Assembly: GCA_023394015.1 (NCBI GenBank)
Contig: JAEXBL010000206.1
Coordinates: forward strand, 1 to 5,781
Length of the DNA: 5,781 nucleotides
Source of the DNA: Pseudomonadota bacterium
GTDB lineage: Bacteria > Pseudomonadota > Gammaproteobacteria > Burkholderiales > Burkholderiaceae_C
Reading direction: 5' to 3'
A model generated the notes under the pieces. It had not been told where the DNA came from, made no database searches, and worked only from the letters and a program-made list of their open reading frames with translations. The translations under genes and the position numbers were made by a program. Position 1 is the stretch's first letter. Each line of letters starts with the position of its first letter. Shown one piece after another: positions 1 to 5,731 of the stretch.

Positions 1-1
1 C

Positions 2-235
2 TGCAACGTGGCGCAGCGCCTGGTGGCGGGCGCGCCCGACCTGCGGCTGATTGCCGGCGCCAGCCTGCCCATGCTGCTGCGCGCCGTCACCTACCGTAGC
101 CAGCCGCTGGACGAGATGGCCCAGCGCGCCCTGGCCGGCGGCGTGCAGGGCGCCATGCCGCTGGGCGGCGGCGCGCCACAGAACCAGCCCCGAAGAGCAC
201 CGAATGATCAAGAACGACACGACCATCAGCAATAA
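2..235 (+). CDS. PTS mannose-family EIIA component (5'-truncated, C-terminal part)
   Basis: This is the last 77 codons of a cytoplasmic EIIA protein of the mannose/fructose PTS family; the start and the active-site histidine lie outside the window. The readable part begins CNVAQRL, matching the region after the 'TP-N-A' turn of EIIA-Man proteins, then LRLIAGASLPMLLRAV, the family's typical strand and helix (E. coli ManX has a similar VIAGVNIPML segment), and ends in an ALAGGVQGAM helix. The tail is polar and rich in Q, N, R, D and H (PQNQPRR... ending in HDHQQ) and is encoded in the stretch that overlaps ptsH. The stop TAA is at 233-235, 32 nt inside ptsH, so the two genes are almost surely cotranscribed and translationally coupled. 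The expected role is to accept phosphate from HPr and act as a regulator or as a phosphate donor to an EIIB that is not visible here. In Ralstonia the equivalent gene is called ptsM. The family call is firm; the substrate is unknown. Confidence 0.85.
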   Translation, partial: CNVAQRLVAGAPDLRLIAGASLPMLLRAVTYRSQPLDEMAQRALAGGVQGAMPLGGGAPQNQPRRAPNDQERHDHQQ

Positions 236-473
236 GCTGGGCCTGCACGCCCGCGCCGCCGCCAAGCTCACCAAGCTGGCCGGCAGCTACCCCTGCGAGG
301 TGTGGATGACCAAGGGCGAGCGCCGCGTGAACGCCAAGAGCATCATGGGCGTGATGATGCTGGCCGCCGGCATCGGCAGCGAGGTCAGCATCGAGACCGA
401 CGGCCCGCAAGAGGATGAGGCGATGCAGGCGCTGCTGGCGCTGATTGCCGACAAGTTTGGGGAAGGGGAATGA
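204..473 (+). CDS. ptsH: HPr phosphocarrier protein of the PTS
   Basis: HPr is the small cytoplasmic phosphocarrier that takes phosphate from Enzyme I on a histidine and passes it to EIIA proteins. The 89-residue product has the usual family length. The active-site motif GLHARAA places the phosphorylated residue at His15 with Arg17 beside it. The second signature, NAKSIMGVMML, puts Ser46 exactly where HPr kinase/phosphorylase acts in Gram-positives and in many beta- and alphaproteobacteria. The C-terminal helix (EDEAMQALLALIADKF) is typical. The ATG at 204 was chosen because it gives the standard HPr N-terminus and has a GAAGAG ribosome binding site at 192-197, although it lies inside the end of the EIIA gene; the longer open frame upstream is a shadow of that gene. 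ptsI follows after 166 nt of repeat-rich DNA. The kept Ser46 suggests control by an HprK encoded elsewhere, which is inference. Confidence 0.96.
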   Translation: MIKNDTTISNKLGLHARAAAKLTKLAGSYPCEVWMTKGERRVNAKSIMGVMMLAAGIGSEVSIETDGPQEDEAMQALLALIADKFGEGE

Positions 474-639
474 GCTCCCCCCTGAGCCGCTGCGCGGCTT
501 CCCCCCAAAGGGGGGACAACGCTGGTGGCCCGGGGGGCCCCGGCCACGGCGTTCGCGAGCGGCCTGCTTCGCGGCCATCTGAGGGCCTTGCTGCGCAGGC
601 CTTCATGGCCAGGGCGCGGATGGCAGCAAGGAGCGCGGC
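474..639. repeat. GC-rich palindromic intergenic element between ptsH and ptsI
   Basis: This 166-nt spacer is packed with inverted repeats. AGCCGC (485-490) and GCGGCT (494-499) form a 6-bp stem with loop TGC. CCCCCC (501-506) and GGGGGG (510-515) form a stem around AAA, and the same G-run could instead pair with the C-run at 477-482 and enclose the first hairpin. AACGC plus GTGGCC (518-522, 525-530) pairs with GGCCAC plus GCGTT (542-547, 549-553) to give an 11-bp stem with a small bulge. A further GGCCT/AGGCC pair lies near 575-595. The last part, 600-639, holds the ptsI ribosome binding site. No protein is credible here. The layout resembles the 'CCCCCTGAGCCGC...GCGGCTTCCCCC' intergenic elements I recall from Comamonadaceae genomes, but no second copy lies in this window. 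It may act as a REP-like element, an mRNA stabiliser or a partial transcription attenuator. Confidence 0.6.
628..633 (+). promoter_or_regulatory. Ribosome binding site of ptsI
   Basis: AAGGAG lies 6 nt before the ATG at 640. It is the strongest Shine-Dalgarno sequence seen in the window and fixes the ptsI start. It lets ptsI be translated independently of ptsH, which ends 166 nt upstream. Confidence 0.7.
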
Positions 640-2391
640 ATGACCTTTGCCGTCCACGGCATTGCCGTCGCCCGGGGCATCGCCATCGGGCGGGCGGTGC
701 TGGTGGCGTCCGGCCGGGTGGACGTGGCGCACTACCTGATTCCGCCGGAGCAGGTCAAGGCCGAGATCGCGCGCCTGCGCGTGGCGCGCGATGCCGTCAT
801 CGACGAGCTGCAGCGCGCGCAGGCCGAGATGCCCAAGGACATGCCGGCCGAGCTGGGCGCCATGCTCGACGTACACCTGATGATGCTGCAGGACGAGACC
901 CTGGGCCAGGACATCCGCCGCTGGATCGAGGAGCGCCTCTACAACGCCGAATGGGCGCTGACCAGCCAGCTCGAGGTGGTCGGGCGCCAGTTCGACGAGA
1001 TGGACGACCCCTACCTGCGCGAGCGCAAGGCCGACCTGGAGCAGGTGGTCGAGCGCGTGCTGCTGCACCTCAAGGGCGCCGCCACGCCCATTGCCGCGCC
1101 GCCGCCGCGCCCGGCGCGCCAGCAGGACCTGGGCCTGGACGACACCGAGGACGTGCCCCTGGTGCTGGTGGCGCACGACCTGTCGCCGGCCGACATGCTG
1201 CAGTTCAGGAAAAGCGTGTTCGCCGGCTTCGTCACCGACGTCGGCGGGCGCACCAGCCACACCGCCATCGTGGCGCGCAGCAGGGGCATCCCGGCGGTGG
1301 GGGGCGCGCGGTCGGCCAGCGCCCTGGTGCGGCAGGACGACTGGGTCATCGTCGACGGCGACGCCGGCGTGATGATCGTCGATCCCTCGCCCATCATCCT
1401 GGCCGAATACGGCTTCAAGCAGCGCCAGGGCGAGCTCGAGCGCGGCCGCCTGGCGCGGCTGAAGCACACCCCCGCCGTCACGCTGGACGGGCAGAAAATC
1501 GAGCTGCTGGCCAACATCGAGCAGCCCGGCGACACCGCCGCCGCGCTGGCCGTGGGCGCCGTCGGCGTGGGACTGTTCCGCACCGAGTTCCTGTTCATGG
1601 GACGCGCCGGCCAGTTGCCGGACGAAGACGAGCAGTACGCCGCCTACCGCGCCGCCGTCGAAGGCATGCACGGCATGCCGGTGACCATCCGCACCGTCGA
1701 CATCGGCGCCGACAAGCCGCTGGACGACCGCCGCCCCGACACCCACCTGAACCCCGCGCTGGGCCTGCGCGCCATCCGCTGGAGCCTGTCGGAGCCGGCC
1801 ATGTTCCTGACCCAGCTGCGCGCCATCCTGCGCGCCGCCGCGCACGGACAGGTGCACCTGCTGATTCCCATGCTGGCGCAGGCCAGCGAGATCCGCCAGG
1901 TGTTGGAGTTCATCGACAAGGCGCGCGCCCAGCTCGACGAGCGCGGCGCCGTGCACGGCCCGGTCAAGCTCGGCGCCATGATCGAGGTGCCCGCCGCGGC
2001 GCTGCAGCTGCCGCTGTTCTTCCGCCACTTCGACTACCTGTCGATCGGCACCAACGACCTGATCCAGTACACCCTGGCCATCGACCGCGCCGACGAGTCC
2101 GTGGCCCACCTGTACGACCAGCTGCACCCCGCCGTGCTGCGCCTGCTGGCCGACACCATTGCCGAAGGCGCGCGCCGCGGCAAGCCCGTGGCCGTGTGCG
2201 GCGAAATGGCCGGCGACACCGCCATGACGCGCCTGCTGCTCGGCCTGGGCCTGCGCAGCTTCTCCATGCACCCGTCGCAAATCCTGGCCGTCAAGCAGGA
2301 GGTGCTGCGCGCCGACACCGGCAAGCTGAGTGCCTGGGCGCAGGCGGTGCTGGAAAGCGACGAGCCGGGGGCGTTGCTGGAGCAGGCCTGA
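640..2391 (+). CDS. ptsI: PTS Enzyme I (phosphoenolpyruvate-protein phosphotransferase)
   Basis: Enzyme I autophosphorylates with PEP in the cytoplasm and hands the phosphate to His15 of HPr. The product has 583 residues, close to the E. coli protein (575). The N-terminal part (about 1-145) starts with GIAVARGIAIG and contains the helical HPr-binding region. An Ala/Pro-rich stretch (about 146-162) precedes the swivelling phosphohistidine domain, whose motif GGRTSHTAIVARSRGIPAV gives active His207. The C-terminal PEP-binding barrel has LFRTEFLFMGR (Arg314), TIRTVDIGADKP (Arg351), GAMIEVP (445-451), IGTNDLIQYTLAIDR (469-483) and the catalytic VCGEMAGD with Cys520. All key residues are present. 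No N-terminal GAF domain is encoded, so this is the standard EI and not the nitrogen-type PtsP. The ATG at 640 has AAGGAG 6 nt upstream. ptsH is its partner upstream; downstream the gene converges with an exporter gene, 27 nt between stops, with no evident terminator hairpin. Confidence 0.97.
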   Translation: MTFAVHGIAVARGIAIGRAVLVASGRVDVAHYLIPPEQVKAEIARLRVARDAVIDELQRAQAEMPKDMPAELGAMLDVHLMMLQDETLGQDIRRWIEERLYNAEWALTSQLEVVGRQFDEMDDPYLRERKADLEQVVERVLLHLKGAATPIAAPPPRPARQQDLGLDDTEDVPLVLVAHDLSPADMLQFRKSVFAGFVTDVGGRTSHTAIVARSRGIPAVGGARSASALVRQDDWVIVDGDAGVMIVDPSPIILAEYGFKQRQGELERGRLARLKHTPAVTLDGQKIELLANIEQPGDTAAALAVGAVGVGLFRTEFLFMGRAGQLPDEDEQYAAYRAAVEGMHGMPVTIRTVDIGADKPLDDRRPDTHLNPALGLRAIRWSLSEPAMFLTQLRAILRAAAHGQVHLLIPMLAQASEIRQVLEFIDKARAQLDERGAVHGPVKLGAMIEVPAAALQLPLFFRHFDYLSIGTNDLIQYTLAIDRADESVAHLYDQLHPAVLRLLADTIAEGARRGKPVAVCGEMAGDTAMTRLLLGLGLRSFSMHPSQILAVKQEVLRADTGKLSAWAQAVLESDEPGALLEQA

Positions 2392-2418
2392 TTCCAGCTC
2401 AGTACCGGATCTGACGCC

Positions 2419-3300
2419 TCAACGCGCCCGCGTCCCCAGCACCGCCGCGCCCAGGATCAGGGCGGTGGCCAGGGCGACCGAACCGCTCAGCGGGCGGCCG
2501 GTGGTCCACAGCAGCACCAGGGTGGAGAGCAGTGGCGTCAGGTAGGCCAGCACCCCAATCTGGCGCGCGTCGCCCCGCTTGAGCGCGGCGTCCCACAGAA
2601 AGAAGGCGCCGCCCAGCGGCCCCAGGCCGAGCGCGGCGATCAGCACCACGTCACGCGCCGACAGCGCCACGCTGGGCTCCAGCAGCGCGTGGCAGGCCAG
2701 CGACAGCAGCCCCGACACCAGGCCGAAGGTGCCGATGGCCGCCGTCGGAAAGCCCTGGCCCGCCAGCGCCAGCCGCTTGGACAGCAGCGAGTAGCTCGAC
2801 CAGATGAAGGCCCCGCCCGCCGCCGCCGCGAAGCCCATCGGCGCCAGCGGCCCGGCGCTGGCGCCTGCGCCGCCGCGCCCCAGGATGGCGATGGCCGCGC
2901 CGGCCAGGCCCAGCAGCGCCGCCAGCACATGCGCCGCCGTCAGCCGCACGCCGGGCAGCAGCAGCGGCGCCATCAGCACGATGCCCAGCGGCCACAGGTA
3001 GTTGACCAGGTTGGCCTCCACCGGCGGCGCCAGTTGCAGGCCGGTGAACAGCAGGAAGTGGTAGCCGAACAGCCCGTACACGCCCAGCGCCAGCGCGCGC
3101 GGCGCCACCGCCAGCCGCCGCAGGTCGAAGCGCGCCAGCGGCAGCGCGATCAGGCTGCCGGCCAGCAGCCCCAGGCCGGTGAGCAGAAACGGCGGCACAT
3201 GCGCCAGCGCCGTGCCCAGCGTCGCCAGGCTGGCCCACAGCGCGATGGTGGCCAGGGCGAGCAGGTTGGCGGTGGCGGTGTGCGGGCGCGCGGTGGGCAT
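2419..3300 (-). CDS. DMT superfamily (EamA-family) transporter, YddG-like exporter
   Basis: This is a 293-residue inner-membrane protein of the drug/metabolite transporter superfamily, built from two repeated five-helix EamA halves. Hydrophobic segments are at about 12-30, 37-54, 69-90, 96-115, 121-141, 152-173, 183-206, 216-236, 247-267 and 272-291, i.e. ten helices. Typical marks are VNYLWPLGIVLMAP (99-112) at the end of the first half, GGAFIWSSYSLLSKR (162-176) opening the second half, and a late LAYLTPLLSTLV (251-262). The VNYLWP and GAFIW segments and the length recall E. coli YddG, an aromatic amino acid exporter, but substrates of this family cannot be read from sequence. The ATG at 3300 is preceded by a weak ribosome binding site inside a perfect inverted repeat. 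It sits 42 nt downstream of lipA on the same strand and may be cotranscribed with it, although it has no obvious link to lipoate. Family is certain, substrate unknown. Confidence 0.9.
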   Translation of the reverse strand: MPTARPHTATANLLALATIALWASLATLGTALAHVPPFLLTGLGLLAGSLIALPLARFDLRRLAVAPRALALGVYGLFGYHFLLFTGLQLAPPVEANLVNYLWPLGIVLMAPLLLPGVRLTAAHVLAALLGLAGAAIAILGRGGAGASAGPLAPMGFAAAAGGAFIWSSYSLLSKRLALAGQGFPTAAIGTFGLVSGLLSLACHALLEPSVALSARDVVLIAALGLGPLGGAFFLWDAALKRGDARQIGVLAYLTPLLSTLVLLWTTGRPLSGSVALATALILGAAVLGTRAR

Positions 3301-3301
3301 G

Positions 3302-3328
3302 GGCCGCGCATCTTATGACGGCGCGGCC
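3302..3328 (-). promoter_or_regulatory. Perfect 8-bp inverted repeat in the lipA-exporter gap, abutting the exporter start codon
   Basis: GGCCGCGC (3302-3309) and GCGCGGCC (3321-3328) are exact reverse complements separated by an 11-nt AT-richer loop. On the minus strand the hairpin begins 14 nt after the lipA stop and ends one base before the exporter ATG. No run of T follows, so it does not look like a normal intrinsic terminator. The only Shine-Dalgarno-like bases (AAGA) are in its loop, so it may affect translation of the exporter or stabilise the end of the lip mRNA. Confidence 0.5.
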
Positions 3329-3342
3329 GGGGTCCTGTGTCT

Positions 3343-4365
3343 TTACACGCCCGCGGCCTGCGCCTGCTTGTCGGCGTGGTAGCTGCTGCGCACCATCGCG
3401 CCCACGGCGGCGTGGGTGAAGCCCATCTGGTACGCCTCGCGCTCGAACATCTTGAAGGTGTCGGGGTGCACGTAGCGCCGCACGGGCAGGTGGGCGTTGC
3501 TGGGCGCCAGGTACTGGCCGATGGTCAGCATGTCCACGCCGTGGGCGCGCAAGTCGCGCATCACCTGCAGGATTTCTTCGTCCGTCTCGCCCAGGCCCAC
3601 CATCAGGCCGCTCTTGGTGGGCACGCCGGGCACCAGGGCCTTGAATTTCTTGAGCAGGTTCAGGCTGAAGGCGTAGTCGCTGCCGGGGCGCGCCTCGCGG
3701 TACAGGCGCGGCACGGTCTCCAGGTTGTGGTTCATCACGTCGGGCGGCGCGGCCAGCAGGATGTTCAACGCGCGGTCGTCGCGGCCGCGGAAGTCGGGCG
3801 TGAGGATCTCGATCTGCGTGCCGGGCGATTGCGCGCGCGTGGCGCGGATGCAATCGACGAAGTGCTGCGCGCCGCCGTCGCGCAGGTCGTCGCGGTCCAC
3901 GCTGGTGATGACCACGTATTTCAGCTTGAGCTGCGCGATGGTGGCGGCTAGGTTGGCCGGCTCGTTCACGTCCAGCGGGTCGGGCCGGCCGTGGCCGACA
4001 TCGCAGAACGGGCAGCGCCGCGTGCACTTGTCGCCCATGATCATGAAGGTGGCCGTGCCGTGGCCGAAGCATTCGCCGATGTTGGGGCAGCTGGCCTCCT
4101 CGCACACGGTGACCAGGTTGTTGCGGCGCAGGATGTCCTTGATCTCGTAGAAGCGCGTGCTGCTGGAGCCGGCCTTGACGCGGATCCAGTCGGGCTTCTT
4201 CAGCGCTGGGCCGTCATGCTGCACCTTGACCGGAATGCGCGCCAGCTTGGCGCCGGCCTTTTGCTTGGCGCTGGGGTCGTAGCTGGCGGGCGGCTGCGCC
4301 TCGCGCACGACGGGGGCGTGAGGGCCGGCAAGGGGAGTGGTCGAAGGTGTGGACATGGATCGCAT
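3343..4365 (-). CDS. lipA: Lipoyl synthase (radical SAM)
   Basis: LipA inserts two sulfur atoms into the octanoyl chain carried on a lipoyl domain (for example of pyruvate or 2-oxoglutarate dehydrogenase, or GcvH), the last step of lipoate synthesis. The 340-residue product has the auxiliary-cluster motif [12 protein letters not shown] (Cys88, Cys93, Cys99), the radical SAM motif CTRRCPFC (Cys114, Cys118, Cys121), and the C-terminal RSSYH (Arg326-His330), whose serine ligates the auxiliary cluster in this family. Other family segments are KPDWIRVK (57-64), TSVDRDDL (154-161), [11 protein letters not shown] (212-222) and GLMVGLGET (253-261). The first 50 residues are a variable, probably flexible leader. 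The lipB stop overlaps the first ATG by one base (TGATG), pointing to coupled translation; a second in-frame ATG at 4356 would give a protein three residues shorter. Neither has a strong ribosome binding site. The stop is TAA at 3345-3343. Confidence 0.97.
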   Translation of the reverse strand: MRSMSTPSTTPLAGPHAPVVREAQPPASYDPSAKQKAGAKLARIPVKVQHDGPALKKPDWIRVKAGSSSTRFYEIKDILRRNNLVTVCEEASCPNIGECFGHGTATFMIMGDKCTRRCPFCDVGHGRPDPLDVNEPANLAATIAQLKLKYVVITSVDRDDLRDGGAQHFVDCIRATRAQSPGTQIEILTPDFRGRDDRALNILLAAPPDVMNHNLETVPRLYREARPGSDYAFSLNLLKKFKALVPGVPTKSGLMVGLGETDEEILQVMRDLRAHGVDMLTIGQYLAPSNAHLPVRRYVHPDTFKMFEREAYQMGFTHAAVGAMVRSSYHADKQAQAAGV

Positions 4366-5057
4366 CAGAGGGCCAGCAGCCGGGCCAGTTGCGCCGCCAG
4401 TTCGTGCGCGGCCTCGTCCCAGGTGGCGGAAACGCCGATTGTAGAAAGATCGACCGTTTGTAGCCCCGCATAGCCGCAGGGGTTGATGCGCTGGAAGGGT
4501 GATAGGTCCATCGCCACGTTCAGCGCCACACCGTGCCAGGTGCGGTGGTTGCTGACCTTGATCCCCAAGGCGGCGATCTTGCCCAGACCGCTGAAGTCGG
4601 GCTGCGGCGCCGGCTGCCCGGGCGCGCGCCGCTGCGGGCGCTGCGCCAGCACGGCGTGGCTGAACGGGTCATGAAGCCGTACGTAGATGCCCGGCGCGCC
4701 CGCCACGCGGTGGCCGGTCACGCCAAAACGCGCCAGCGTGCGGATCATCGCCTCTTCCAGCCGGTGCACGTATTCCTTGACAAAGATGCCGCGCGCTTTG
4801 AGGTCGATCAGCGGGTAGGCCACCACCTGCCCTGGCCCGTGGTAGGTCACCTGCCCGCCGCGGTCCGTTTGCACCACCGGAATCTCGCCGGGGTTCAGCA
4901 GATGCTCGGGCCGGCCCGCCAGGCCCAGCGTGAACACCGGCGGATGCTCGCAAATCCATAGCTGATCGCGCCCATCAGCCGGGTGCTGCAACGCAAAATC
5001 CTTCATGGCCTGGAAGGTGGGGGCGTAGTCCACGCGGCCCAGATAGCGGACATCCAT
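4365..5057 (-). CDS. lipB: Octanoyl-ACP:protein N-octanoyltransferase
   Basis: LipB moves octanoate from acyl carrier protein onto the lysine of apo-lipoyl domains, forming the substrate for LipA encoded just downstream. The 230-residue product has the LipB signatures [13 protein letters not shown] (33-45), [21 protein letters not shown] (66-86), [13 protein letters not shown] (156-168, with catalytic Lys160) and [11 protein letters not shown] then [11 protein letters not shown] (catalytic Cys194). An extra loop of about 30 residues, rich in Pro, Arg, Gln and Ala (about 127-158), stands between GIYV and GKIA, where E. coli LipB has only a few residues. I chose the ATG at 5057, giving [11 protein letters not shown], because this is where LipB homology begins. 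The frame stays open upstream, with an alternative ATG at 5084 preceded by AAGGTGG, but that would run across the start of the divergent macrodomain gene. No clear Shine-Dalgarno sequence precedes 5057. Confidence 0.95.
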   Translation of the reverse strand: MDVRYLGRVDYAPTFQAMKDFALQHPADGRDQLWICEHPPVFTLGLAGRPEHLLNPGEIPVVQTDRGGQVTYHGPGQVVAYPLIDLKARGIFVKEYVHRLEEAMIRTLARFGVTGHRVAGAPGIYVRLHDPFSHAVLAQRPQRRAPGQPAPQPDFSGLGKIAALGIKVSNHRTWHGVALNVAMDLSPFQRINPCGYAGLQTVDLSTIGVSATWDEAAHELAAQLARLLAL

Positions 5058-5082
5058 GCGGCGAGTGTGACACCATTGCCCC
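5058..5082. promoter_or_regulatory. 25-nt divergent junction between lipB and the macrodomain gene
   Basis: This gap separates two head-to-head start codons and is too short to hold two ordinary promoters, so promoter parts must lie inside the opposite coding regions or the starts are misplaced. It contains a small palindrome, GTGT-G-ACAC (5065-5073), which could be half of an operator or chance. I see no convincing -35/-10 pair and no good ribosome binding site for either gene. Confidence 0.35.
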
Positions 5083-5595
5083 ATGACCACCTTGCGCGCC
5101 GTGCAGGCCGACATCACCACCCTGGCGGTGGACGCCATCGTCAACGCCGCCAACTCGAGCCTGCTGGGCGGCGGGGGGGTGGACGGGGCGATTCACCGCG
5201 CGGCGGGGCCGGAACTGCTGGCCGAGTGCCGCGAACTGGGCGGCTGCGACACCGGCGACGCCAAGACCACGCGCGGCCACCGCCTGCCGGCCAAGTGGGT
5301 GATCCACACCGTCGGCCCGGTGTGGCGCGGCGGCGGGCAGGGCGAGTCGGCGCTGCTGGCGTCGTGCTACCGCCGCTCGGTGCAGGAGGCGCTGCGCGTG
5401 GGCGCGCGCAGCCTGGCGTTTCCGGCCATCAGCACCGGCGTGTACGGCTACCCCAAGGCCGCGGCGGCGGCGCTTGCCGTGGCCAGCCTGCGCGAGGCGC
5501 TGGCGGCGCAGCCGGGGGCGATCGACGAGGTGCTGCTGTGCTGCTTCAGCGAAGGCGACCTGCGCACCGTGCAGGCGGCGTTGCAGGCGGCATGA
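5083..5595 (+). CDS. Macrodomain protein, YmdB-type O-acetyl-ADP-ribose deacetylase / ADP-ribosyl hydrolase
   Basis: This is a stand-alone 170-residue cytoplasmic macrodomain, close in length to E. coli YmdB. Family members bind ADP-ribose and hydrolyse O-acetyl-ADP-ribose or remove ADP-ribose from proteins; YmdB has also been linked to RNase III inhibition. The motifs run in order: QADIT (8-12, the Asp that contacts adenine), [22 protein letters not shown] (16-37, holding Asn24 and Asp34, which align with the active-site Asn25 and Asp35 of YmdB), then a [14 protein letters not shown] segment (68-81), and the phosphate-binding [13 protein letters not shown] (112-124). All expected catalytic residues are there. 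The ATG at 5083 gives the normal N-terminus but has no visible Shine-Dalgarno sequence. It is divergent from lipB with 25 nt between starts. A run of seven G lies within the catalytic loop codons. The macrodomain call is firm; its true substrate is inferred from similarity to YmdB. Confidence 0.93.
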   Translation: MTTLRAVQADITTLAVDAIVNAANSSLLGGGGVDGAIHRAAGPELLAECRELGGCDTGDAKTTRGHRLPAKWVIHTVGPVWRGGGQGESALLASCYRRSVQEALRVGARSLAFPAISTGVYGYPKAAAAALAVASLREALAAQPGAIDEVLLCCFSEGDLRTVQAALQAA

Positions 5596-5731
5596 GGGGC
5601 GTGGGTGCGCTTGCGGGTCGGGATTTGGCCGCCTCTTTGGTTGTCACTGTCCGCGCACGTCCAGCAGTCGCTGGCAGCCTGTCTGCCACCCATTTTGCGG
5701 TGCTGGCGCGCCGGCGGGGCGGCGGGCGGGC
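5596..5731. other. Probable non-coding spacer after the macrodomain gene
   Basis: A 47-codon frame (5592-5735) crosses this stretch, but 16 of its 47 codons end in A or T, unlike the neighbouring genes, and its product is low-complexity and Arg/Gly-rich at the end, so I treat the stretch as spacer. It is locally less GC-rich around 5620-5650. TTGTCA at 5641-5646 resembles a -35 box, but no matching -10 box is found at the right distance. Confidence 0.5.
5672..5696 (+). terminator. Weak hairpin with short T-run, possible terminator of the macrodomain gene
   Basis: TGGCAG (5672-5677) pairs with CTGCCA (5683-5688) around a 5-nt loop, and TTTT follows at 5693-5696. The stem is short and four bases separate it from the T-run, so termination would be weak. 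An overlapping alternative hairpin, CCAGC/GCTGG (5661-5674), competes with it. Confidence 0.25.

Noticed and set aside
51..203. N-terminal extension of HPr
   Set aside because: The frame is open upstream of 204 but encodes a Cys/Pro/Arg-rich shadow of the EIIA gene; HPr homology begins at the ATG at 204.
501..515. C6-AAA-G6 hairpin as an intrinsic terminator of ptsH
   Set aside because: No T-run follows on the plus strand, and it is embedded in a larger set of palindromes, so a simple terminator is not supported.
385..2280. Long open frame on the minus strand across ptsH and ptsI (about 630 codons)
   Set aside because: It is antisense to ptsI, rich in His/Gln/Arg/Gly/Ala as expected from the reverse of GC-rich codons, and matches no known family. 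ptsI is unmistakable on the other strand.
525..2414. Long plus-strand frame overlapping ptsI in another frame
   Set aside because: The translation is an Arg/Ala/Gly/Pro-rich shadow without domains, while the true ptsI frame carries every Enzyme I motif.
2651..4105. Long minus-strand frame spanning lipA and the exporter gene
   Set aside because: It runs through two real genes out of frame, is dominated by Arg, Ala and Gly, and has no family motif.
5058..5153. Longer LipB starting at 5153
   Set aside because: The extra 32 residues are antisense to the macrodomain N-terminus and are not part of the LipB fold; homology begins at [11 protein letters not shown].
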